From positions 1,881,191 through 1,945,190 of the forward strand of contig OZ025218.1 in NCBI GenBank assembly GCA_964019055.1: a stretch of DNA of 64,000 bases. The letters run 5' to 3'. Shown here piece by piece: positions 36,123 to 47,742 of this stretch; within the stretch, counting starts at the first letter, position 1; every line of letters starts with the position of its first letter. The position numbers were made by a program, and so were the translations under genes. The stretch is from Anthopleura xanthogrammica (Eukaryota; Cnidaria; Anthozoa; Actiniaria; Actiniidae). The notes beneath the pieces are model-generated. The model was not told where the DNA came from, ran no database searches, and saw only the letters and a list, made by a program, of their open reading frames with translations.

Positions 36123-37474
36123 GTAGTATGGGAAGTCAGCATTTTTGTACAGCACTCCAGCATGTTAAGGCCTGGGGATTTAGAGAAAACCGGCAAAAAC
36201 ACATAAAATGTGATATCTCAGTTGTTTTTCATCATGGAAAACCGAGTTTTGGACCAAAAGTGACAATTCGGATTCTAACATTTTAAGCCTGGTATTGTTG
36301 ACTTCAGTTAGTCACGTGACCTTTAAGGTTGAAAAGCACAAAATCCAAAATGGGCCAAGTTTATCACATTTAGTTTTAAGAGTCCGAACAATTCAAGAGA
36401 ATGGTGCGCACAATGGTCATCCCATTACAACGTTCTTTGCTTTCTTTATACAAAGAGCGCGTCAAATTTGATGTAAAATCGAAATGTTTTATGGGCTTTT
36501 AACTCGCTCGTATCGCGTCAAAAACACTCGAATATTTCTGAATTTAGCAAGCGTAGTAGCTCAAGTATTTAGGCTTTTAACAATGTGTTTGAAATTTTGT
36601 TTTTTGGTCGCGTTTACCGTTACGGATCAATTTGCTAACATGTACAGTGGTTTTTCATAATATTGACCTCCATCGGTTTAAACTTCAGATTCTTTGTGAT
36701 CAGATTTTCATAATATGGTCTGCCGAGTTTGCAGAAAATATATCCATTGAATTATTTTTATGGTCAGTTTATAGTAACTATGGTCAGCTTTTAAGAAAAA
36801 TCTTGCCGTGAAACTATTTTTGATCGATAGATCCCATTTTCAAACTGTGCAGTACAAATAGCGAATTTAAGCCAAGAAAACTCCACTTGCCTGATAATAG
36901 AGAATTAAGTGAGTGAGCGAGTGACCAAAAAACCCGCAAAATATGCATTTGGAAACTGTAATGTTGGCTTTGTTTAGAAAACCTTCGATTTTCTGAAATT
37001 GTAAATACTCGCGGCGAAATACTCCAGTTTCGAGTTCTCTTTTACGAGTTTTATCTAAATTTCTGCATAATTTACGCACAATTGAGGCTAACACAGCGTA
37101 AAAGAGAACTCGAAACGGGAGTATTGGGGCCTAATGCTTTTTGGGTACGATACTGGCATCGGCACGATATTTTTAACTCGCTCGTACAGTATGTTGCCCA
37201 ATTGAGGTTTTTTGCGACAGCCACGTTCAAGGGGAGGAACAATGTTTTTTTTTTTTTGCATTACAAGATAATTTTTATTTTCCAAATGAGGAAATTTATA
37301 ACCTGCTGCCAGTTACTAACATTTGTGATCGAAATCTGAGAAAGAGACGCAAATTTATCGTATCATTTAAGACAAATAGATATTGCAATAGTTTTATCGT
37401 ATATAATTCACTAAAGGCTTAGTATAAGTTAAGTATATTTTAAATTTAGATTTTAGATATTTTATATTTTATTT
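36123..37474. mobile_element. Intergenic with a foldback element at 37016-37131
   Basis: CTCCAGTTTCGAGTTCTCTTTTAC (37021-37045) is mirrored by GTAAAAGAGAACTCGAAACGGGAG (about 37098-37121), a short foldback element. No gene was seen in the rest. Confidence 0.55.
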
Positions 37475-37752
37475 GGGAAGCACGGGTGGCGTAGCGGTGA
37501 GAGCGCTTCCCTCTCACCAAGGCGACCCGAGTTCGAGCCCCGCTGGGCTCGGTGTCGTATGCGAGTAGAGTTGTTTGTTGGTTCTCTCCTGTGCTTCGAG
37601 GATTTTTCCGGGTTCTCCGGTTTTTCCTCCCTCCTCAAAAATCAACTTATAAATTCCAATTGGAATGCAGTGGAGGAATAGCCACTCTGTGGATTCCACT
37701 GTTAATCGCATTTATTTATTATTTATTATTTATTTATTTATTTATTTATTTA
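37475..37752 (+). mobile_element. tRNA-derived SINE
   Basis: GGGAAGCACGGGTGGCGTAGCGG starts a tRNA-like head with an A box (TGGCGTAGCGG, 37487-37497) and a B box (GTTCGAGCC, 37531-37539) at normal pol III spacing. A body follows (TTCTCTCCTGTGCTTCGAGG...CTCAAAAATCAAC), then CCACTCTGTGGATTCC and a (TTTA)n tail from about 37710. It is not a tRNA gene, since the head does not fold into a complete cloverleaf and continues into SINE body. The insertion is flanked by two related sequences (37325-37474 and 37753-37900). Confidence 0.8.
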
Positions 37753-38035
37753 GATACTAAAATTAGTGATCGAAATCTGAGAAAGCCTCGGAGACGCAAT
37801 TTAACGTATCATTTAAGACAACTGATTAAAAATCGCAATATGTCGTATATAACTCATTGAAGGCTTAGTACAAGTTATGTATATTTTAGATGTATAAATA
37901 TATTTCTTGTTATATTTAATGTTTTGTTATTTTTTCGATCTTGTGTGTAAACTTTAACTTTAAATTTTATATGTAAACATCATTGTAATTCAGCCTATGG
38001 CTGCAAAACGTTTGTTCAATAAACCATATATCTAT
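37753..38035 (+). mobile_element. Probable LINE 3' end flanking the SINE
   Basis: GATCGAAATCTGAGAAAG and the next ~110 bp (37765-37890) repeat 37329-37440 on the other side of the SINE, with divergence. The distal part ends TTTGTTCAATAAACCATAT and passes into TATC/TGTC microsatellite, as LINE tails often do. The coding remnant is too short to classify. Confidence 0.5.
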
Positions 38036-38050
38036 CTATCTGTCTATCTA

Positions 38051-38117
<67 letters not shown>

Positions 38118-38120
38118 GCC

Positions 38121-38203
<83 letters not shown>
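38036..38203. repeat. (TCTG)n microsatellite
   Basis: About 40 TGTC/TCTG units, almost uninterrupted (one TGCC variant near 38118), preceded by a few TATC units. Confidence 0.95.
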
Positions 38204-39121
38204 ACCTTCAAAACAGTGAAATAATTACATCTGTTTCGCAGAAATAAGTATATTCTATTTGTATATTTTTATATCCCAACGTTCCTTCAATTAGTCGTAA
38301 AGAATTTTGTAATTAACATTATATTACTAGTGTGAACCCTTTTCATGGTTCCAACTCTGACAATAGCGAACCAATCATCTTTGCGGCAGTTTTTCCAGCG
38401 GAATTAAAATAATTTCCCATTTTCTAAAGATTTATACGACTTTATTGTCACAGGAAAGTATATAATGGAACCAGTTTATGATCAATTTTCCGCGATCAGA
38501 GTTTTAAATCTGAAATATTCTAGCTAAACTATTGAGCTTGTGAGACATAGAAACGCCGATAACTAAAAGTAGTCGAACCATGAATTAAACTTTAAGACGC
38601 AAAACTTCAAATATTTCGCCATTCAGCAATTCCCTTCATATAAAATAATGAAAGCTTTGTATCATGCATCAGGTATATTTTTCAAGTTATTTACTGTAAT
38701 ATACTGGCACAAAAACCAAGCTTGGGCTCCCTTTCTTTACAGTGCGGCATGTATTAGCATGACACACAAATAACTTTCTTACATGTTAACCAATCAGAGA
38801 CTGGAATTTTGTTTTCACAAATCCAACAATTTGGATCACAATTTTTTTTACTATCGGGTAAACGATTGAAGAACACAATTTTATTCACAAATTATATGTG
38901 ATTGATCATGATCATGATTAGTCCTATTATATGACCAAAACTGGCTGTAATGCGTGTAAAAGTCATAATAATCGATAAATACGAGTGGAAAAGATAACGA
39001 ATTTAAAATACTTGCTCCCGAATTAAGTTGGATCCACTCCCTGTGTTTGTGCTTAGATTATTTCCTAGGATACCAGACTCGTTACCAAAGCAATTAAAGA
39101 TATTAATAACTATTAGTCGCT

Positions 39122-39481
39122 ATGTTACCCAGCGAAAAACATAAACAAAGCCGACTATATATTAGGGCAGTTTTTGCGCGAGAAAGTAAGAGCATTAATT
39201 GCTTTGGAAAGAAGATTGCGATGGAACAAAATCCCAAGAAAACAAGACCTATAGGTCTCAAACTTCCTCCAATACCACAAGGAAGAGTATTTCTTGTTTC
39301 GGTTTGTCTGCACGCCAGCAACAAACGTGATTACATTAATAGTCAAGATAACTTGAAAGGTGCCCTGGAGTCTGACGAGAATGATCATCAGCCCTGCAGT
39401 CCTCAAGAAAAAACATTTTTGGAAGACCTGTTGCAAGATGTTGAATTATCACTTGAAGATTATGCCAAGAAATTAGATTGA
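39122..39481 (+). CDS. LPPIP-family small protein, copy 1 (119 aa; 86 aa from an internal Met)
   Basis: The reading frame begins at ATG 39122; an internal Met (MEQNPKKTRPIG, about 39221) matches the shorter N-termini of related genes better and may be the true start. The signature is LKLPPIPQGRVFLVSV from residue 48, then an acidic linker (NLKGALESDENDHQ), then EKTFLEDLLQDVELSLEDYA at the C terminus. No signal peptide or transmembrane helix is seen. Single exon as read. The same 360 bp are repeated without change at 43566, inside a 745-bp tract of zero difference that is much cleaner than the surrounding duplication. Function unknown; the pattern of a short beta-like core and an acidic helix is only a visual impression. 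Confidence 0.55.
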   Translation: MLPSEKHKQSRLYIRAVFARESKSINCFGKKIAMEQNPKKTRPIGLKLPPIPQGRVFLVSVCLHASNKRDYINSQDNLKGALESDENDHQPCSPQEKTFLEDLLQDVELSLEDYAKKLD

Positions 39482-40084
39482 ATTAATCAATCCTTCAAGG
39501 ACTAATCCAAAACCAGATTTTTAAAGAATTCAGTCATTGATTATCACATAAATGTGATAAATAGATTGTTTAGCTCAAAATAATCTCAAACGACTTCGTG
39601 GAATAGCCATATCCATCCGAAGGATTAAAAATTTTGTGCAACTTTGAATTGTTTTAAGATAAAACTTAAACCATTTCTATGTAACGAGGCTTATTAGTTC
39701 TATAATTTAAAACAAGAAAAGACTTTATTAGGCAGGGTACACCGTTACCAGGCTGATAATCTTCAGGAGGCACTAATCAAAATAATAGACCTTTCCCGAA
39801 AATTTTCTTGACTTACCACAAAACGAAAGAGTCAAGTCCGTTTTTTTTGGTATTATTTACCTTTATAATTTAATTTTCATATCGTATATTTATAATTAGT
39901 TTTGATTTTGAATTTTATCTCATTTTTTTAATAAGTAGATCATTGTTACTAGTTTCATTGATAGATACATTAATTCACTATTGTTGATTATTTGTAAAGC
40001 GCTTTGATCGTCTAATGTAAAAGCACTATAGAAACATAGTTATTTATTTATTATTTATTTTAGTGACGTGATATCTGAAATAAA

Positions 40085-40303
40085 ATGAAGAAGGCTAATA
40101 TCAAAACACAAGGACTGCTTTCTGTTTTAAAAACAAGGTGTAATTTTGCACGCCCCACCTTGGTCAAAGGTAAAGGTAAAGGTCGACCTTATTTAACGTC
40201 GGTAACTCGTGACAGTTACTTAAGTGTTTCTGATAAACTTGAGGCCGATGCTGTGCTCATTTTACCCCCTCCGATGGTTGAGCACCCATGGTCACTCCGT
40301 TAA
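40085..40303 (+). CDS. Hypothetical small protein, 72 aa (unit 1)
   Basis: The frame MKKANIKTQGLLSVLKTRCN...VLILPPPMVEHPWSLR follows an acceptor-like TTTATTTTAG about 20 bp before its ATG. The counterpart at 44900 keeps an open frame despite a 3-bp indel, but most base changes alter amino acids, so selection on the protein is not evident. VLILPPPM is faintly like the LPPIP module. It could be a distal exon or a chance frame. Confidence 0.25.
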   Translation: MKKANIKTQGLLSVLKTRCNFARPTLVKGKGKGRPYLTSVTRDSYLSVSDKLEADAVLILPPPMVEHPWSLR

Positions 40304-41688
40304 TTCGATGTGGGACGCGATATATATTTTAACACTTATGATTAAGGGGGAAATCAGAATTGGGGCCTAACTGTTTTCATATTTTGATTTCGCTTTAACA
40401 GGACATTTTTGATATCAAACACAAGGAAAATATTTTTTGAATCAAATCTATTCCAAATTATGTTTGTTAAACTGACCCAGCTACGAATAAGACTGCGAGC
40501 AAAACATGGTCTCAGCTTTGGCACTTGTAGCTGTCGAACATACATGAAAGCTATTGTTTTCGCGACACTGATGTTAATTTCGTGATTTTAGAGGTCGCAT
40601 ATTTCGTGACACTTAAACTTCGCGATTTTGTGGAAATATTATATTCTTGAACACAGAAATTTCACGATTTTATTGAATAAATTATTTCCAAGTACGCAAA
40701 AATTCCTTTAGGAAAGCAATTTTACTACATAACATTAAAATTTTTCGCAGTAGTTCCTTGGTTTTGACCTTAGTCTATTTAAAACTGGTTATAATCATTC
40801 ATTGTTGATCAGGACCAATAGGTGCTAGTACTTGGTTCTCAGTAACATCGTCTTTTATCCATGCTTTTAAATGATTTAGATTCTTTACTTTCTTAAAAAT
40901 GGAGGGTCACCCTCATGACTTTGGACCGCAGCAGCTCCTACATACAAGCACCTATCATCTTGAACTTTCACCCAACTACTACATGAAGATTGAAATTTGT
41001 AACGATGTATATTTCATTGGCATCAGAGTTACTATAGCAACCAAACAGTGACGTCACTGTTTTTGATTATCAGCAGTTTCGCGCGTTATTTGATCTAAAA
41101 TTTTAAAATAACACACCTGACGCTAATCCTTAGGCATGTGCTTATAGTTAAACGACGTTTGGAGAAAAGTTATTTGAGGCTGAAGTTTTTACCCTTAAAA
41201 ATCAAAACTTGTCATTTCTGTTAAAATACCTTCGCAAAAAAAAGTTGTTCTTAATAGAATGAAAAATCCTCGACCGTCTTAATCTTGTTAAGGTATAAGG
41301 CTACTTCTCTGCAAAATTCACATTATGAAGTGCCTTGGATCTCCGTTGGTGTATACTTCAACGTAAACCACATATTTTGCGAAATTTTGGCAAAATTCAT
41401 CCCCAGAACGTCTGGCGCTCCTGATTAAAATTTTGTCAATGATTTTTTTTCTAACTCCAGTGGCTTAAAACTGAGCATCTTTGCTTAAGGAATAAAAAAC
41501 AGTTTTCCGTGTATTATACTCTGATAAAGACACGCGGGATGTGGAGAGAACACGAGAGAAGCGTAAGAAACCACGACGCGTAGCGGAGTTATTTTATAAA
41601 GTTATTTTATAAAAAACATTCTTCAAGCGCTGACTGGATTGAAGTTTTCTAAGGCATTCTAAAAAAATTCCAAAATTTAGTATATTCT

Positions 41689-42420
41689 TTGTATCTCCCG
41701 TTCAAGATTCTAGACTATCTTTGTATACAGTTTCATGTAGTTTCTGTCCGACTCTTCAACATTCCAGCGCTGGCATGCCCATTTGCCTCAAGCTTGAATA
41801 AAGATTCCATTAAGCTTACAGGAACGGCTCTTCGTCTACACAATGATATTGCAATGGCTATTGACTCTCAGAATGCTGTCATATTATAACTCCTGCATCT
41901 CTCTACAGCATTTGATACAGTTGACCACGACTTTCTTCTCACTCTTCGGCTTTACACCAAATTTGGGACTCGCACTGGCTCAAATCATTCCTCTCTCACC
42001 AGAAACAGTTTGTGAAAATTGATGATGGCATCTCAGTCTTTAATAGCCTTGAATTTGGTGTGCCGCAAGGGCCCGTCTAAGGTCCCTTGCTTTACTAGCT
42101 CTACATCTCCTCTTGGTGACGTCGCACGTAAACATCGAATGAGTTGCCACTTCTACGCTGATGACACTGAACTCTACATCGAGTTTAACTCCTCTTCTGA
42201 TGCAGATAGATGATCAAGCAAGATCACGTTGGAGGCTCAGTTGTGTTCGTGAAATCGATGAATGGATGAGGTACAATAAGCTAACGTTTCATAAAAATAA
42301 GACAGAACTACTCGTATTGTCATCCGCTCCATATCGTCCGAGACCATCACTCCATATTATATCAGTGTGTAATGAGTCCGTGACCGGCTCCAGTGATGTA
42401 CGCAACATCAGTGTATTGTT
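41689..42420 (+). pseudogene. LINE reverse transcriptase pseudogene (unit 1)
   Basis: Broken pieces in different frames read LTGTALRLHNDIAMAIDS, then LSTAFDTVDHDFLL, then YADDTELYIEF near 42160, then NKLTFHKNKTELLVLSS and DVRNISVLL. These are consecutive blocks of a CR1/L2-type RT (the TALLRVHND, DLSAAFDTVDH, YADDT and NxxKTE motifs). In-frame stops and frameshifts show it is dead. The corresponding piece in unit 2 has a further deletion of about 150 bp, removing the AFDTVDH block. Confidence 0.8.
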
Positions 42421-43565
42421 GCCGGACGATCGTCTCTCTTTTTGGTTGCCCGTTTTTTATGGTAGATGTTCTGGAAACGGGTTTTGTGCCAGCCCCCTCC
42501 CCCCACGACAAAATCCGCTACACTGGCCCGGCAGATCAAAGTACTGCCGAACAATATGTTTGGCTGACGATAGTCTATTGCCCGATTTCCCTTCGCGACT
42601 GTTGTCTCGAACAGCGCGTAGCAACGAAAATAATGGTAATGTTAAAATGAAAGTTTATTTTCAGTATAGTTTATTCTTTTCATTACTCATTCTTTTTTGT
42701 TTCTTCTTGATCATATCTTAACTCACTGTATATTTCTTTAATTATTGGCCTATACAATAGTAGCTACATCTAGTCATAGACTGCATATTTCAGTTAAACT
42801 TATCCTCGATGCGCCACTGCTATTTAATAACCAATCATCTTTGCGGCAGTTTTTCCAGCGGAATTAAAATAATTTCCCATTTTCTAAAGATGTATACGAC
42901 TTTATTGTCACAGGAAAGTATATAATGGAACCAGTTTATGATCAATTTTCCGCGATCAGAGTTTTAAATCTGAAATATTCTAGCTAAATTGTTAGCTTGT
43001 GAGACATAGAAACGCCGGTGACTAAAAGTAGTCGAACCATGAATTTAACTTCAAGATATTTCGCCATTCAACAATTCCCTTCATATAAAATAATGAAAGC
43101 TTTGTATCATGCATCATATTTGTTTCGTGCGATTTCGTATACAAATACTGGCACAAAAACCAAGCTTGGGCTCCCTTTGTTTACAGTGCGGCATGTGTTA
43201 GCATGACACACAAATAACTTTCTTACATGTTAACCAATCAGAGACTGGAATTTTGTTTTCACAAATCCAACAATTTGGATCACAATTTTTTTTACTATCG
43301 GGTAAACGATTGAAGAACACAATTTTATTCACAAATTATATGTGATTGATCATGATCATGATTAGTCCTATTATATGACCAAAACTGGCTGTAATGCGTG
43401 TAAAAGTCATAATAATCGATAAATACGAGTGGAAAAGATAGCGAATTTAAAATACTTGCTCCCGAATTAAGTTGGGTCCACTCCCTGTCTTTGAGCTTAG
43501 ATTATTTCCTAGGATACCAGACTCGTTACCAAAGCAATTAAAGGCATCAATAACTATTAGTCGCT

Positions 43566-43925
43566 ATGTTACCCAGCGAAAAACATAAACAAAGCCGACT
43601 ATATATTAGGGCAGTTTTTGCGCGAGAAAGTAAGAGCATTAATTGCTTTGGAAAGAAGATTGCGATGGAACAAAATCCCAAGAAAACAAGACCTATAGGT
43701 CTCAAACTTCCTCCAATACCACAAGGAAGAGTATTTCTTGTTTCGGTTTGTCTGCACGCCAGCAACAAACGTGATTACATTAATAGTCAAGATAACTTGA
43801 AAGGTGCCCTGGAGTCTGACGAGAATGATCATCAGCCCTGCAGTCCTCAAGAAAAAACATTTTTGGAAGACCTGTTGCAAGATGTTGAATTATCACTTGA
43901 AGATTATGCCAAGAAATTAGATTGA
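43566..43925 (+). CDS. LPPIP-family small protein, copy 2 (identical to the 39122 copy)
   Basis: Base-for-base identical to 39122-39481, so the same LKLPPIPQGRVFLVSV core and EKTFLEDLLQDVELSLEDYA C terminus are encoded. Upstream divergence starts about 15 bp before the ATG (GGCATCAATAAC here, GATATTAATAAC in copy 1), and 3' identity persists for about 370 bp past the stop. Identity that includes non-coding flank is better explained by gene conversion than by selection on the protein alone. The start ambiguity is as for copy 1. Confidence 0.55.
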   Translation: MLPSEKHKQSRLYIRAVFARESKSINCFGKKIAMEQNPKKTRPIGLKLPPIPQGRVFLVSVCLHASNKRDYINSQDNLKGALESDENDHQPCSPQEKTFLEDLLQDVELSLEDYAKKLD

Positions 43926-44393
43926 ATTAATCAATCCTTCAAGGACTAATCCAAAACCAGATTTTTAAAGAATTCAGTCATTGATTATCACATAAATGTG
44001 ATAAATAGATTGTTTAGCTCAAAATAATCTCAAACGACTTCGTGGAATAGCCATATCCATCCGAAGGATTAAAAATTTTGTGCAACTTTGAATTGTTTTA
44101 AGATAAAACTTAAACCATTTCTATGTAACGAGGCTTATTAGTTCTATAATTTAAAACAAGAAAAGACTTTATTAGGCAGGGTACACCGTTACCAGGCTGA
44201 TAATCTTCAGGAGGCACTAATCAAAATAATAGACCTTTCCCGAAAATTTTCTTGACTTACCACAAAACGAAAGAGTCAAGTCCGTTTTTTTTGTTATTAT
44301 TTACCTTCATAATTTATTTTTCATATCGTATATTTATGATTAGTTTTGATTTTGAATTTTATCTCATTTTTTTAATAAGTAGATCATTGTTAT

Positions 44394-44764
44394 TATCATA
44401 TGACCGTATTTCACTGTACGCGTGATTCTAAAAAAAACCTTTGGGGAAAATGTCGTCAGCAAAAAAAGTACGCTTTTCCGAAAAGTGTAATAATTTCCCG
44501 TTCGGGTCGCCGTTCGGACTCGCTGCCGTCAATCATGTAAAAACTACGCATTTTGATTCGCATTTATTAAAAACGCTTTGAAATCGATTTTTCATATGTG
44601 GTCATATGATAAAATGCTTATTGACTGAGTTAAGGTCGGTCCGAACGGGAAAATATTTGGCTCTCGGTCCTTGGCACGGAACTCGCTGCGCTCGTTCCGT
44701 ACTTCAGGACCTCGAGCCAAATATTTTCCCGTTCGGACCTCCCACTCAGTCAATAAGTACATAC
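44394..44764. mobile_element. Two adjacent palindromic MITEs present only in unit 2
   Basis: The first runs from TCATATGACC (about 44397) to GGTCATATGA (about 44610). The second runs from TGCTTATTGACTGAG (about 44617) to CTCAGTCAATAAGTACA (about 44761), with arms CCGAACGGGAAAATATTTGG and CCAAATATTTTCCCGTTCGG. Unit 1 at 39950 reads straight through (CATTGTTACTAGTTTCATTG), giving the empty site. Confidence 0.8.
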
Positions 44765-44899
44765 TAGTTTCATTGATAGATACATTAATACACTATTGTT
44801 GATTATTTGTAAAGCGCTTTGATCGTCTAATGTAAAAGTACTATAGGAACATAGTTATTTATTTATTATTCATTTTAGTGACGTGATATCTGAAATAAA

Positions 44900-45115
44900 A
44901 TGAAGAAGGCTAATATTAAAACACAAGGACTGCTTTCTGTTTTAAAAACAAGGTGTAATTTTGCACGCCCCACCTTGGTCAAAGATAAAGATAAAGGTCG
45001 ACCTTATTTAACGTCGGTAACTCGTGTCAGTTTAAGTGTTACTGATAAACTTGAGGCCGATGGTGTGCTCATTCTACCCCCTCCGATGGTTGAGCACCCA
45101 TGGTCACTTCGTTAA
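44900..45115 (+). CDS. Hypothetical small protein, 71 aa (unit 2)
   Basis: Counterpart of the 40085 frame. Changes include GKGK to DKDK, loss of one codon and several substitutions, most of them amino-acid altering, yet no stop has appeared. Reported mainly because the frame survived; coding status is doubtful. Confidence 0.25.
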   Translation: MKKANIKTQGLLSVLKTRCNFARPTLVKDKDKGRPYLTSVTRVSLSVTDKLEADGVLILPPPMVEHPWSLR

Positions 45116-46315
45116 TTCGATGTGGGACGCGATATATATTTTCACACTTATGATTAAGGGGGAAATCAGAATTGGGGCCTAACTGTTTTTATCTTTAAAT
45201 TTGATTTCGCTTTAACAGGACATTTTTAATATCAAACGTAAGGAAAATATTTTTTGAATCAAATTTATTCCAAATTATGTTTGTTAAACTGACCCAGCTA
45301 CGAATAAGACTGCGAGCAAAACATGGTCTCAGATTTGGCACTTGTAGCTGTCGAACATACATGAAAGCTATTGTTTTCGCGACACTGATGTTAATTTCGC
45401 GATTTTAGAGGTCACATATTTCGTGACACTTAAACTTCGCGATTTTGTGGAAACATTATATTCTTGAACACAGAATTTTTACGATTTTATTGAATAAATT
45501 ATTTCCAAGTACGCAAAAATTCCTTTAGGAAAGCAATTTTACTACATAACATTAAAACTTTTCGCAGTAGTTCCTTGGTTTTGACCTTAGTCTATCTAAA
45601 ACTGGTTCTAATCATTCATTGTTGATCAGGATCAATAGGCGCTAGTACTTGGTTCTCAGTAACAACGTCTTTTATCCATGCTTTTAAATGATTTAGATTC
45701 TTTACTTTCTTAAAAATGGAGGGTCACCCTCATGACTTTGGACCGCAGCAGCTCCTACATACAAGCACCTATCATCTTGAAATTTCACCCAACTACTACA
45801 TGAAGATTGAAATTTGTAACGATGTATATTTCATTGGCATCAGAGTTACCATAGTAACCAAACAGTGACGTCACTGTTTTTGATTATCAGCAGTTTCGCG
45901 CGTTATTTGATCTAAAATTTTAAAATGACACACCTGACGCTAATCCTTAGGCATGTGCTTATAGTTATACGAAGTTTGGAGAAAATTTAAAGTTATTTGA
46001 GGCTGAAGTTTTTACCCTTAAAAATCAAAACTTGTCATTTCTGTTAAAATACCTTCGCAAAAAAAAGTTGTTCTTAATAGAATGAAAAATCCTCGACCGT
46101 CTTAATCTTGTTAAGGTATAAGGCTACTTCTCTGCAAAATTCACATTATGAAGTGCCTTGGATCTCCGTTGGTGTATACGTCAACGTAAACCACATATTT
46201 TGCGAAATTTTGGCAAAATTCATCCCCAGAACGTCTGGCGCTCCTGATTAAAATTTTGTCAATGATTTTTTTTCTAACTCCAGTGGCTTAAAACTGAGCA
46301 TCTTTGCTTAAGGAA

Positions 46316-46482
46316 TAAAAAACAGTTTTCCGTGTATTATACTCTGATAAAGACACGCGGGATGTGGAGAGAACACGAGAGAAGCGTAGGAAACCACGAC
46401 GCGTAGCGGAGTGGTGTCCAGCTTCTCAAGTGTTCTCTCCATATCCCAAGTGTCTTTATCAGAGTATAATACACGGAAAACT
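46316..46482. mobile_element. Intact palindromic MITE in unit 2; half of it survives in unit 1
   Basis: AAAAAACAGTTTTCCGTGTA through CTGATAAAGACAC is mirrored by GTGTCTTTATCAGAGTATAA through TACACGGAAAACTGTTTTTT. In unit 1 the left arm is at about 41496-41594, and the sequence then jumps (GTAGCGGAGTTATTTTATAAAG) past the right arm. Confidence 0.75.
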
Positions 46483-46699
46483 GTTTTTTATTGCTTTTAT
46501 AAAATAACTAACTTTTCGAGAGAGAAACAAATGACGTGAGCATGTATTATGCTCTCATAAAACATGGCTTTTTGACCAATCAGAGCGCGCGTAATATCAA
46601 AGTTATTTTATAAAAAACATTCTTCAAGCGCTGACTGGATTGAAGTTTTCTAAGGCATTCTAAAAAAATTCCAAAATTTAGTATATTCTTTGTATCTCC

Positions 46700-47265
46700 C
46701 GTTCAAGATTCTAGACTATCTTTGTATACAGTTTCATGTAGTTTCTGTCCGACTCTTCAACATTCCAGCGCTAGCATGCCCATTTGCCTCAAACTTGAAT
46801 GAGGCTTCCATTAAGCTTACAGGAACGGCTCTTCGTCTGCACAATGTTATTGCATGATTGATGATTGATGATGACATCTCAGTCTTTAATAGCCTTGAAT
46901 TTGGTGTGCCGCAAGGGCCCGTCTAAGGCCCCTTGCTTTGTCCGCTCTACATCTCCTCCTGGTGACGTCGCACGTAAACATCGAATGAGTTGCCACTTCT
47001 ACGCTGATGACACTGAACTCTACATCGAGTTTAACTCCTCTTCTGATGCAGATAGATGATCAAGCAAGATCACGTTGGAGGCTCAGTTGTGTTCGTGAAA
47101 TCGATGAATGGATGAGGTACAATAAGCTAACGTTTCATAAAATAAGACAGAACTACTCGTATTGTCATCCGCTCCATATCGTCCGAGACCATCACTCCAT
47201 ATTATATCAGTGTGTAATGAGTCCGTGACCGGCTCCAGTGATGTACGCAACATCAATGTATTGTT
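46700..47265 (+). pseudogene. LINE reverse transcriptase pseudogene (unit 2, further deleted)
   Basis: Same remnant as 41689-42420: YADDTELYIEF near 47005 and the TALRLHN piece near 46830, but the segment between them is shortened and HKNKTE has lost a base (HKIRQN). It decayed before and after the segmental duplication. Confidence 0.75.
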
Positions 47266-47742
47266 GCCGGACGATCGTCTCTCTTTTTGGTTGCCCGTTT
47301 TTTATGGTAGATGTTCTGGAAACGGGTTTTGTGCCAGCCCCCTCCCCCCACGACAAAATCCGCTACACTGGCCCGGCAGATCAAAGTACTGCCGAACAAT
47401 ATGTTTGGCTGACGATAGTCTATTGCCCGATTTCCCTTCGCAACTGTTGTCTCGAACAGCGCGTAGCAACGAAAATAATGGTAATTTTAAAATGAAAGTT
47501 TATTTTCAGTATAGTTTATTCTTTTCATTACTCATTCTTTTTTGTTTCTTCTTGATCATATCTTAACTCACTGTATATTTCTTTAATTATTGGCCTATAC
47601 AATAGTAGCTACATCTAGTCATAGACTGCATATTTCAGTTAGACTTATCCTCGATGCGCCATTGCTATTTAATAAAATAAAAATCGATATCTAGGAAAAG
47701 AAAAGCCGAAAAAGGTTTGTTTCTGACTTACAAATCTTGATG

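Larger units (their letters stand above)
38369..42828. repeat. Tandem segmental duplication, unit 1 (4.46 kb)
   Basis: AACCAATCATCTTTGCGGCA at 38369 recurs at 42829, immediately after unit 1 ends in CTATTTAAT; unit 2 ends in the same CTATTTAAT near 47673. The two are colinear and differ by a few percent plus indels. Each unit holds one LPPIP gene, one small conserved frame and one RT pseudogene. Unit 1 lacks the right arm of a palindromic MITE that is whole in unit 2. Confidence 0.9.
42829..47673. repeat. Tandem segmental duplication, unit 2 (4.85 kb)
   Basis: Colinear with 38369-42828. Differences visible by eye: about 370 bp extra at 44394-44764 (MITE pair), about 190 bp present at 46413-46602 that unit 1 has lost, and about 150 bp of RT pseudogene missing near 46855. 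43549-44293 is identical to 39105-39849. Confidence 0.9.

Noticed and set aside
37475..37560. A possible tRNA gene
   Set aside because: A and B boxes are present, but the sequence continues directly into a repeated SINE body and no complete cloverleaf was convincing.
37997..38224. Frame with Leu-Ser-Val-Cys repeats
   Set aside because: Translation of the (TCTG)n microsatellite.
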